A stretch of 6,480 bases of DNA from Gammaproteobacteria bacterium (GTDB taxonomy: Bacteria > Pseudomonadota > Gammaproteobacteria > UBA9214), in NCBI GenBank assembly GCA_029859555.1, contig JAOUCV010000128.1:1-6480 (forward strand), read 5' to 3'. Shown piece by piece: positions 1 through 5,510 of this stretch (positions are counted from its first letter, which is position 1; every line of letters begins with the position of its first letter). Below the pieces are notes generated by a model, which saw only the letters and a program-made list of their open reading frames with translations, was not told where the DNA came from and ran no database searches. The translations under genes and the position numbers were made by a program.

Positions 1-143
1 CTGGCCGCCAGGTTGTTTGGCAGCTGCCGCTCTGCCATTTTGAGACTTTCATCAGAGTATTTTTCCCTGCCTCTGGCATGATGATTCCGGTTGCCTTTTT
101 TTGCGGGCATGCTGGTAATCGGGCGTTTGTGCAGGAGTGAGAA
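1..143. other. Upstream region of the NHL-uvrC-pgsA gene run; no gene firmly identified
   Basis: This stretch precedes the first clear gene. On the minus strand an ATG at 38-36 opens a frame that runs off the left edge, reading M-A-E-R-Q-L-P-N-N-L-A-A. It could be the first 12 codons of a divergent gene, but that is too short to identify and no good ribosome binding site is seen before it. On the plus strand one frame is open from the left edge to a TGA at 138-140, without recognisable protein character. A possible weak promoter for the downstream gene is TTGCCT at 91-96 with GGTAAT at 114-119 (17-base spacing). It lacks the important second-position A of the -10 box. Seven T residues occur at 96-102. 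Confidence 0.3.
133..137 (+). promoter_or_regulatory. Ribosome binding site of the NHL-repeat gene
   Basis: AGGAG lies six bases before the ATG at 144. This is a near-consensus Shine-Dalgarno sequence, and it settles the start of the first gene in the run. Confidence 0.75.
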
Positions 144-1592
144 ATGTCGGCAAACAGGAGTCGTGCAGCGGAGTTTTCAGAAGGCCTGGAATGGTTTAAT
201 GTCGATCGCCCCGTCAGGCTGGCTGATCAGGCTGGTCGTGTTGTGTTGCTGGTTTTCGGGGCAAGTTCATCTATTTATTGTCAGCGTGTATTGCAGGACC
301 TCAAGGTTCTCGGCAGAAAGTATCGTGATGATCTGGTGATTATCAGTGTCAACACACCCAGGTATGCAGCCGAAAGAAAACGATCACATATCCTCAAGGC
401 AATCAACAAGTACCAGATCAATCATGCGCTTGTCCATGATCCGGAGAAGCACCTCTGGAATATGTATGGTGTCAGGGCGTGGCCTACGCAAGTACTGGTT
501 GACCGCGAGGGATTTGTGCTCGGTTCGATGACAGGCGATGGCAAACTTGCCCAGCTGGACCTGGTGATTGGAAACCAGGTAAATAAAAACAGCTGCATTG
601 ATTCTCTGGCCCCGGCACCGGTAACAGGACATCGTACACGTGAGGCGCCTGCGGCACTGTCGTTTCCCGGCAGGATCATCACAGCAAAAGACCGGCTGTA
701 TGTCTCTGACAGTGGACATAACCGAATTCTGGTGCTGTCCCTGCATGGAGACGTGTTGCGTCAGTACGGCGGCGAGGTCGCCGGATTTATAGACGGCAAT
801 GGTACCAATGCGGCTTTTCATAATCCGCAGGGGATGACGCTTGCCGATGATTTTCTGTATATTGCCGATGCCCATAATCATGCCATCAGGCGTATTGATA
901 TTGTCACAGGCGACGTTGATACGATTGCGGGGAACGGCAAGGTCGGCATTCCGTTGCTTGATCATTACGAGATGCCGGTTGATGTCAGCCTGAATTCGCC
1001 TTCTGATGTCGTGTTCAAGGACGGCAAGTTGTATATCGCGATGTCAGGGTTGCACCAGATCTGGTGTCTTTCGCTGGTAGTGAATACGCTGAAGCTGTTT
1101 TCGGGCAGCGGCAAGGAGGGCTTGCTGGACGGTCCCGCCACCACAGCGGCCTTTGCGCAGCCAAACGGCCTGGCGCTGATGTTTAACCGGCTCTACAGCA
1201 TCGATGCCGGCGCTTCTGCGGTACGCGAGGTGGATGTCGAAACCGGTGCGGTTCGCACCATTGTCGGTGAAGGGCTGTTTGACTACGGTGACGAAGACGG
1301 TAGCGGCAATACGGCACGGTTGCAGTATCCACTTGATATCCATGCTGACCCGGAGCACAGAATGCTGTGGATAGCAGATACATATAATAATAAAATCAAG
1401 AGAATAGGTATAAATAGTGAGTTTGTTTCGAGTGTGATGATTGACCACAGGCTGGAAGAACCGGGTGGGCTGGCGTTTCATGACGATACCCTATACATTG
1501 CCAACACCAACGCGCATGAAATTGTGCGCCTTAACCCGAATAACGGTCACGCTGAAACCCTGAATGTCTCGGAACAACTCGTCGAAATTTAA
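144..1592 (+). CDS. NHLRC2-type protein: thioredoxin-like domain fused to six-bladed NHL beta-propeller
   Basis: A 482-residue protein, probably cytoplasmic (no signal peptide or membrane segment seen). Residues 14-140 form a thioredoxin-like domain of the NHLRC2 type: a G-L-E-W-F-N-V entry, a V-V-L-L-V-F strand, then W-P-T (113-115) with the expected cis-proline. Six NHL repeats follow at about 174-198, 226-252, 285-309, 338-364, 395-421 and 439-463, recognisable from I/V-A-D-x-x-N-H-x-I-type strands. These predict one six-bladed propeller. The domain order and motifs match human NHLRC2 from memory, including D-G-x-x-x-x-A-x-F and H-Q-I-W. Where that family has a C-C-I-N-C redox motif, this protein reads S-S-I-Y-C (42-46). 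Only C46 remains, so CxxC oxidoreductase chemistry is unlikely. The start is supported by the AGGAG at 133-137. The 3' end overlaps the next gene by 29 bases. Its biological role is unknown; NHL propellers usually bind proteins or other ligands. Confidence 0.88.
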   Translation: MSANRSRAAEFSEGLEWFNVDRPVRLADQAGRVVLLVFGASSSIYCQRVLQDLKVLGRKYRDDLVIISVNTPRYAAERKRSHILKAINKYQINHALVHDPEKHLWNMYGVRAWPTQVLVDREGFVLGSMTGDGKLAQLDLVIGNQVNKNSCIDSLAPAPVTGHRTREAPAALSFPGRIITAKDRLYVSDSGHNRILVLSLHGDVLRQYGGEVAGFIDGNGTNAAFHNPQGMTLADDFLYIADAHNHAIRRIDIVTGDVDTIAGNGKVGIPLLDHYEMPVDVSLNSPSDVVFKDGKLYIAMSGLHQIWCLSLVVNTLKLFSGSGKEGLLDGPATTAAFAQPNGLALMFNRLYSIDAGASAVREVDVETGAVRTIVGEGLFDYGDEDGSGNTARLQYPLDIHADPEHRMLWIADTYNNKIKRIGINSEFVSSVMIDHRLEEPGGLAFHDDTLYIANTNAHEIVRLNPNNGHAETLNVSEQLVEI

Positions 1593-2238
1593 TCCTGATT
1601 GCAGAGACTGCCCCCGACTCGCCGGTTTTCTTGACCAGGTTGCTGTCAAACATCCTGATTACCATGCCCGCCCGGTAGCACCGTTTGGTGATGATAACGC
1701 CCGCTTGCTTATTGTCGGCCTGGCACCGGGTATGCACGGTGCCAATGCCACTGGCCGGCCGTTCACCGGTGATCATGCCGGTATTTTGTTATATCAAACA
1801 CTTTTTGACTATGGCTTCAGCAATCAGCCTGAATCCGTTTCCCGTGATGATGCACTGCAACTGCGCGACTGCCGAATTACCAATGCGGTAAAATGTCTTC
1901 CCCCGCAAAACAAGCCGCTGCTCGATGAGGTCAAGACATGCAATCATTACCTGCGTGCCGAGATTGACGGCTTGCCTGCTCCGGCTGTTTTGCTGGCGCT
2001 GGGCAAGCTGGCGCATGATGCGGTATTACGTGTGCTCGGAATGAAATTGTCGGCTTACAGGTTTGCGCATGGCGGTATACACACGCTGACGGATAATCTG
2101 TCGCTGGTCGATTCATATCATTGCAGTCGCTATAACACCCAGACCCGGAGACTAACGCCAGAAATGTTCGGACAGGTCTTTCAGTTGTCCAGGCAGCTGC
2201 TTGACAGTAGCAGTGAGCAGGCCGGTGTCAGTGGCTGA
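1564..2238 (+). CDS. udgB: Family 5 (UDGb-type) uracil-DNA glycosylase with 4Fe-4S cluster
   Basis: A 224-residue base excision repair enzyme that removes uracil, and in characterised relatives other deaminated bases, from DNA. Motif A is G-L-A-P-G-M-H-G (52-59) followed by T-G-R-P-F-T-G-D (63-70). This is the family 5 form, which lacks the polar Asp or Asn that activates water in other families. Motif B is H186-C-S-R-Y-N191, with C in place of the usual P after His. Four cysteines fit the iron-sulfur cluster: C13 and C16 (C-R-D-C), C111 (K-C-L-P-P) and C126. The ATG at 1564 is directly preceded by an in-frame TGA (1561-1563), and no other start lies before C13, so this start is forced. It has no clear Shine-Dalgarno sequence and overlaps the NHL gene by 29 bases out of frame, implying coupled translation. 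Its stop overlaps the uvrC start. Family 5 was preferred over family 4 because of the G-L-A-P...T-G-R-x-F-T-G-D pattern. Confidence 0.9.
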   Translation: MSRNNSSKFNPDCRDCPRLAGFLDQVAVKHPDYHARPVAPFGDDNARLLIVGLAPGMHGANATGRPFTGDHAGILLYQTLFDYGFSNQPESVSRDDALQLRDCRITNAVKCLPPQNKPLLDEVKTCNHYLRAEIDGLPAPAVLLALGKLAHDAVLRVLGMKLSAYRFAHGGIHTLTDNLSLVDSYHCSRYNTQTRRLTPEMFGQVFQLSRQLLDSSSEQAGVSG

Positions 2239-4064
2239 TGGCAACGCCGGCTCCTTTATTTGATTCGAATGAGTTTCTAAAATCCCTGACGAATCGCCCC
2301 GGCATTTACCGGATGCTGGATAGTGAACGGACGGTGTTGTATGTCGGCAAGGCCGGCAATCTGCATAACCGGGTATCAAGCTATTTTCGCAAGTCGGGCC
2401 TGAGTGTGAAAACCCGTGCACTGGTTGATCAGATTGCAGCCATCGAAGTTATGGTAACCCATACCGAGGCGGAAGCCCTGCTGCTCGAATGTAACCTGAT
2501 CAAGGAATTGCGCCCCCGCTATAATGTACTGTTGCGCGATGACAAGAGTTATCCGTATATCTACCTGTCATCAGGGCAGGAGTTTCCCCGGGTATGCATG
2601 CATCGCGGTGCGCGGCGCAGGAAAGGCCGTTATTTCGGGCCCTATCCGAGTGCGGGTTCTGTACGCGAAAGCCTGCATCTGCTGCAGAAACTGTTCAAGG
2701 TGCGACAATGTGAGGACAGCTTCTTCAGTCATCGCAGCCGACCCTGCCTGCAATACCAGATCAAGCGCTGTGCGGCACCCTGTGTCGGCTTGATCAGCGA
2801 TACGCAGTATGCGGAAGACGTGCGGCGTACGGTCTTGTTTCTTGAGGGCAAGAGCCGCGAAGTAATTAATGATCTTGTGACACAAATGGAAGCGGCCTCG
2901 TCGCGACAGGAATATGAGCAGGCCACGATTTTTCGTGACCAGATAGCCAGTCTTCACAAGGTCCAGGAAAAGCAATGCATCAGCCGGGAGCGGGGCGATG
3001 CTGATATTCTTGCCTGCAAGACAGACAAGGGTAATGCCTGTGTGCAGGTGTTTTTTATCCGTGACGGCCGCAACCTGGGTAATGCAGTGTTTTTTCCGAA
3101 GGTGCCGCTGGAGTCCGATGCGGCTGCCGTACTGTCTGCTTTTATCCCCCAATATTATTCCGGCAAGGACGTACCTTCCGAGCTGCTGCTAAGTCATGTG
3201 CCAGAGGATGGTGCGTTGCTGTCAGGTCTGTTATCCGAGCAGGCGGGGCGCCGGGTTGAGTTACTCACCAGTGTACGGGGTGATCGTGCGCGCTGGGTAA
3301 ATATGGCATTGAGCAATGCCGAACATTCCCTGCATTCCTATAATAATTCACGCAAGGGCTATTCCGACCGGATGCAGTCTTTGTTATCAGTGCTGGGGCT
3401 TGATGAGCTGCCGGAGCGCATCGAATGTTTTGACATAAGTCATACCAGCGGGGAATCTACCGTCGCATCATGTGTTGTGTTTGGCGTTGAAGGCCCTTTG
3501 AAATCCGATTACCGGCGCTTTAATATCAAGGATATCCAGCCGGGTGATGATTATGGTGCCATGGAGCAGGCGCTGAAGCGCCGTTATACCCGGGTCAAGA
3601 AGGGCGAGGGGGTACTGCCGGATTTGTTGTTAATTGATGGGGGCAAGGGGCAGATAAGTTCGGCCAGCAAGGCGCTTGAAGAATTACAGATCATTGATGT
3701 GCGTATAATAGGAGTTGCCAAGGGGCCGGGCAGAAAGCCGGGACTGGAAACGTTGCATTTATATGGTGAAGGTGACACGTTAACGTTGTCTGCAGATTCG
3801 CCGGCTTTGCACCTGATACAACAGGTCAGGGATGAGGCGCACCGTTTTGCGATCACCGGGCATCGGCAGCGACGTGCAAAAACACGGCGTACCTCGCCGC
3901 TGGAACAAATACCCGGGGTCGGACCTAAACGGCGTCAACAGCTGTTGCAACAGCTGGGCGGACTCAGGGAGGTTGCCCGGGCAGGTGTTGATGACCTGGC
4001 GCGGGTGACGGGTGTGAACCGTAAGCTTGCACAGCAAATCTATGATGCTTTTCATGGTGACTAG
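2238..4064 (+). CDS. uvrC: UvrABC excinuclease subunit C
   Basis: A 608-residue nucleotide excision repair nuclease that binds the UvrB-DNA complex and cuts both sides of the lesion. The N-terminal GIY-YIG nuclease has G-I-Y (22-24), Y-V-G (35-37), Arg45 and the metal-binding Glu84; it makes the 3' cut. C158, C170, C178 and C182 match the iron-sulfur cysteines of E. coli UvrC, offset by four. A UVR (UvrB-binding) helical pair lies near 203-240. The RNase H-like nuclease for the 5' cut has D399 (F-D-I-S-H), D438 (P-G-D-D-Y) and D467 (I-D-G-G-K-G-Q), with H535 nearby. Tandem helix-hairpin-helix motifs occupy about 555-604. Length and motif spacing are normal (E. coli 610), and all catalytic residues are present. 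The ATG shares its A with the glycosylase stop codon (TGATG), with no strong ribosome binding site, suggesting coupling. The start agrees with E. coli, placing F-L-K a few residues before P-G-I-Y-R-M. Confidence 0.98.
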   Translation: MATPAPLFDSNEFLKSLTNRPGIYRMLDSERTVLYVGKAGNLHNRVSSYFRKSGLSVKTRALVDQIAAIEVMVTHTEAEALLLECNLIKELRPRYNVLLRDDKSYPYIYLSSGQEFPRVCMHRGARRRKGRYFGPYPSAGSVRESLHLLQKLFKVRQCEDSFFSHRSRPCLQYQIKRCAAPCVGLISDTQYAEDVRRTVLFLEGKSREVINDLVTQMEAASSRQEYEQATIFRDQIASLHKVQEKQCISRERGDADILACKTDKGNACVQVFFIRDGRNLGNAVFFPKVPLESDAAAVLSAFIPQYYSGKDVPSELLLSHVPEDGALLSGLLSEQAGRRVELLTSVRGDRARWVNMALSNAEHSLHSYNNSRKGYSDRMQSLLSVLGLDELPERIECFDISHTSGESTVASCVVFGVEGPLKSDYRRFNIKDIQPGDDYGAMEQALKRRYTRVKKGEGVLPDLLLIDGGKGQISSASKALEELQIIDVRIIGVAKGPGRKPGLETLHLYGEGDTLTLSADSPALHLIQQVRDEAHRFAITGHRQRRAKTRRTSPLEQIPGVGPKRRQQLLQQLGGLREVARAGVDDLARVTGVNRKLAQQIYDAFHGD

Positions 4065-4085
4065 GGCAGATCTGGCAGATCTCCC
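4064..4085 (+). promoter_or_regulatory. Intercistronic hairpin built from a 9-bp tandem repeat, next to the pgsA ribosome binding site
   Basis: GGCAGATCT occurs twice in tandem (4065-4073 and 4074-4082). Because AGATCT is its own reverse complement, the RNA can fold: GGG (4064-4066) pairs with CCC (4083-4085), and AGATCT (4068-4073) with AGATCT (4077-4082). C4067 is bulged and the loop is GGC. No T run follows, so it is not an intrinsic terminator. The stem ends one base before GGAG (4086-4089), the probable pgsA Shine-Dalgarno sequence. A role in RNA processing or translation control is inference. Confidence 0.5.
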
Positions 4086-4089
4086 GGAG
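4086..4089 (+). promoter_or_regulatory. Probable ribosome binding site of pgsA
   Basis: GGAG lies 10 bases before the ATG at 4100, at the long end of usual spacing. The AT-rich spacer (AATTAATAA) should be unstructured. The site directly follows the intercistronic hairpin. Confidence 0.6.
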
Positions 4090-4099
4090 TAATTAATAA

Positions 4100-4684
4100 A
4101 TGCAGTGGACTATTCCAAATATACTGACGTTTCTGAGGATCATTTTGATCCCGGTGCTGGTAGTCGTGTTTTATATGCCGGGGCCCTGGTCTTATCAGAT
4201 TAGTGCACTGATTTTCGGACTGGCAGCGATAACTGACTGGCTGGATGGCTACCTTGCCCGCCGTTTGCAGCAAACCTCTCTGTTTGGTGCTTTTCTGGAT
4301 CCAGTGGCTGATAAATTGATGGTCGCTGTGGCGCTGGTGTTGTTGGTACAGGATAATCCAAGCGAGCTGTTTGCCGTTCCGGCCGCTGTTATTATCGGTC
4401 GGGAAATAGTGATATCCGCGTTGCGCGAGTGGATGGCGGAGATTGGTGCGCGTACCAGGGTCGCAGTCTCAATTGTCGGCAAGGTTAAAACGACGCTGCA
4501 AATGATCGCGATTCTGCTGTTGTTGTACAAGATCCCGGTAGGGACGTTTCCCACGCATATGGTTGGTGTGATCCTGCTGTATATCGCCGCCATCCTGACG
4601 TTGTGGTCAATGTTCGTTTATTTGAAGGCTGCCTGGCCCATTTTGTCGGGTAAAGAGGCCCATTCTCCACAGGATGGTGCTTGA
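4100..4684 (+). CDS. pgsA: CDP-diacylglycerol--glycerol-3-phosphate 3-phosphatidyltransferase
   Basis: A 194-residue integral inner-membrane enzyme that joins CDP-diacylglycerol and glycerol 3-phosphate to give phosphatidylglycerol phosphate, the committed step to phosphatidylglycerol and cardiolipin. The CDP-alcohol phosphotransferase signature is complete: D46, D49-G50, A53-R54, G63, D67 and D71 (D-x-x-D-G-x-x-A-R...G-x-x-x-D-x-x-x-D). Hydrophobic segments near 8-26, 32-45, 73-84, 93-108, 133-143 and 153-176 fit a multi-span membrane protein. The N-terminus W-T-I-P-N-I-L-T-x-x-R is typical of PgsA rather than phosphatidylserine synthase. Length is close to the usual 180-200. It lies 35 bases after uvrC, as in E. 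coli, and is probably cotranscribed with it. Its stop codon lies within the -35 box of the tRNA promoter. Confidence 0.96.
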   Translation: MQWTIPNILTFLRIILIPVLVVVFYMPGPWSYQISALIFGLAAITDWLDGYLARRLQQTSLFGAFLDPVADKLMVAVALVLLVQDNPSELFAVPAAVIIGREIVISALREWMAEIGARTRVAVSIVGKVKTTLQMIAILLLLYKIPVGTFPTHMVGVILLYIAAILTLWSMFVYLKAAWPILSGKEAHSPQDGA

Positions 4685-4708
4685 CAGCCAAGCGTCAGTC
4701 TATAAAAT
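4681..4708 (+). promoter_or_regulatory. Strong sigma70-type promoter for the tRNA array
   Basis: A perfect -35 box, TTGACA (4681-4686), is followed after 16 bases by TAAAAT (4703-4708, five of six consensus bases). TATAAA at 4701-4706 is an alternative -10 with only 14-base spacing. Transcription should begin near 4715, about ten bases before tRNA-Gly. The sequence after the -10 box (GACGGG) is GC-rich, as in stringently controlled stable RNA promoters. The -35 box includes the pgsA stop codon TGA (4682-4684). Confidence 0.75.
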
Positions 4709-4723
4709 GACGGGTTGCAGTTC

Positions 4724-4799
4724 GCGGGAATAGCTCAGCTGGTAGAGCACAACCTTGCCAAGGTTGGGGTCGCGAGTTCGAATCTCGTTTCCCGCTCCA
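4724..4799 (+). tRNA. tRNA-Gly (anticodon GCC), CCA encoded
   Basis: A full cloverleaf is visible. The acceptor GCGGGAA (4724-4730) pairs with TTCCCGC (4789-4795). The D stem is GCTC/GAGC (4733-4736/4745-4748). The anticodon stem is CAACC/GGTTG (4750-4754/4762-4766) with loop TTGCCAA and anticodon GCC at 4757-4759. The T stem is GCGAG/CTCGT (4772-4776/4784-4788) around TTCGAAT. The discriminator is T4796, followed by CCA at 4797-4799. It is first in the array, corresponding to E. coli glyW, and reads GGC and GGU codons. Confidence 0.97.
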
Positions 4800-4815
4800 A
4801 ATATGCGACAGGGAG

Positions 4816-4839
4816 CCCCGGTTATCTACCGGGGTTTTT
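4816..4839 (+). terminator. Intrinsic-terminator-like hairpin between tRNA-Gly and tRNA-Cys
   Basis: CCCCGGT (4816-4822) pairs perfectly with ACCGGGG (4828-4834) around a five-base loop TATCT, and TTTTT (4835-4839) follows at once. G4815-T4835 and A4814-T4836 could extend the stem. This is a textbook Rho-independent terminator, but it lies inside a tRNA array normally transcribed as one unit. It may end a tRNA-Gly-only transcript or act as a partial terminator. Confidence 0.8.
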
Positions 4840-4872
4840 CTTGTCAGGGCATACGTTCTATAAATACCCACC

Positions 4873-4946
4873 GGCTGGGTGGCAGAGTGGTTATGCAGCG
4901 GCCTGCAAAGCCGTGGACGCCGGTTCGATTCCGGCCTCAGCCTCCA
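4873..4946 (+). tRNA. tRNA-Cys (anticodon GCA), CCA encoded
   Basis: The acceptor GGCTGGG (4873-4879) pairs with CTCAGCC (4936-4942), with one G-U pair. The D arm has the short GCA/TGC stem typical of bacterial tRNA-Cys. The anticodon stem is GCGGC/GCCGT (4898-4902/4910-4914), with loop CTGCAAA and anticodon GCA at 4905-4907. The T stem GCCGG/CCGGC encloses TTCGATT. The discriminator U73 (T4943), an identity element for CysRS, precedes CCA at 4944-4946. Its position corresponds to E. coli cysT. Confidence 0.97.
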
Positions 4947-4950
4947 ATTC

Positions 4951-4979
4951 TTCTCTACTCGCCTTTACCACGGTAGAAT
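4951..4979 (+). promoter_or_regulatory. Possible weak promoter upstream of tRNA-Leu
   Basis: TAGAAT at 4974-4979 matches the -10 consensus at five of six positions. TTCTCT at 4951-4956, 17 bases upstream, matches the -35 consensus at only three. Transcription would start near 4986, ten bases before tRNA-Leu. It could supply tRNA-Leu independently if the hairpin at 4816-4839 blocks readthrough. The poor -35 box makes this tentative. Confidence 0.3.
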
Positions 4980-4995
4980 GCCAACCCGTTATATT

Positions 4996-5082
4996 GCCCG
5001 GGTGGCGAAATTGGTAGACGCAAGGGACTTAAAATCCCTCGGCTTAACGGCCGTGCCGGTTCGATTCCGGCCCCGGGCACCA
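4996..5082 (+). tRNA. tRNA-Leu (anticodon TAA), CCA encoded
   Basis: An 87-base class II tRNA. The acceptor GCCCGGG (4996-5002) pairs with CCCGGGC (5072-5078). The anticodon stem is AGGGA/TCCCT (5023-5027/5035-5039), with loop CTTAAAA and anticodon TAA at 5030-5032. A long variable arm forms from CGGC (5040-5043) and GCCG (5050-5053). The T stem GCCGG/CCGGC encloses TTCGATT. The discriminator A5079, a leucine identity element, is followed by CCA at 5080-5082. It reads UUA and UUG codons and corresponds to E. coli leuZ. No terminator hairpin follows before the convergent gene. Confidence 0.97.
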
Positions 5083-5092
5083 ATTTCCTGTT

Positions 5093-5503
5093 TTATCCGC
5101 TCATAATACGTGGCCAGCGATCATGTACGGCTTCGGCCATTTCCGGTTCGATCGTCACTACGTACACCCGGCGTTCATGCCGATAGCGTGCGACCAGCCC
5201 CTGTATCCATTGCCCCTTGGTCAGATCAAACCAGTGGCTGTGGCCTTCAAGGTCTTTTTCCATGAAGCTTTTTACCTGGATTTTTACCGGCACCGGGAAC
5301 CAGCGGTCCCAGCGTCCGGCATAGATGCTGTCGAGGCGCGCCCAGCCACCAAGCGGCAGCGCGCCGGCCTGTTCGCGGCGCCGTCCCCATGCCAGTGTTG
5401 TTATATCATTACTGCGGGTTTTAACGGGCAGCAAGGCTTTCGGGTTTGGAAAATAGACCCGTATATCCTGGTTTCGTGTTGTGTAATAGACGCCGCCGCA
5501 CAT
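5093..5503 (-). CDS. Short, divergent SRAP-domain (YedK/HMCES-like) protein
   Basis: A predicted 136-residue protein. SRAP proteins recognise abasic sites in single-stranded DNA and form a protective thiazolidine crosslink through Cys2 once the initiator Met is removed. This protein begins M-C-G, as the family requires, which selects the ATG at 5503-5501. A longer in-frame opening to 5644 would only overlap the polymerase gene. Further family landmarks, by eye, are W-G (39-40), A-R (55-56) in the N-A-R-x-E-T region, G-Q-W-I-Q-G-L (97-103) in the strand region, and H127-D-R-W-P131 in place of H-D-R-M-P. Oddities: family members are usually near 220 residues; the R-Y-N-x-A-P segment is missing; W54 stands where the active-site Asn is expected; E82 is shifted one position from the G-F-x-E-W glutamate; the chain ends five residues after H-D-R-W-P. 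It follows the polymerase stop by seven bases, so the two are probably one operon. A degenerate or specialised SRAP is inferred. Confidence 0.7.
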   Translation of the reverse strand: MCGGVYYTTRNQDIRVYFPNPKALLPVKTRSNDITTLAWGRRREQAGALPLGGWARLDSIYAGRWDRWFPVPVKIQVKSFMEKDLEGHSHWFDLTKGQWIQGLVARYRHERRVYVVTIEPEMAEAVHDRWPRIMSG

Positions 5504-5510
5504 GGGATTC

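Noticed and set aside
1..38. Minus-strand start as the N-terminus of a DnaB-type replicative helicase
   Set aside because: L-P-N-N-L loosely recalls the DnaB start, but the next positions do not give the expected E-A-E, and only 12 codons are visible.
77..102. Terminator ending in the seven-T run
   Set aside because: The only available stem is GGCA/TGCC (four pairs) with a long loop, too weak for an intrinsic terminator.
4841..4864. Promoter for tRNA-Cys from TTGTCA and TATAAA
   Set aside because: The spacing is only 12 bases, well outside the workable range, and no better -35 box lies 16-18 bases before TATAAA.
4715..5017. Open reading frames across the tRNA region
   Set aside because: They run through three convincing tRNA cloverleaves and resemble translated tRNA sequence rather than a protein.
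4724..5082. tRNA genes as an integration site for a mobile element
   Set aside because: No integrase gene, no duplicated tRNA 3' end and no flanking repeat were seen in the window.
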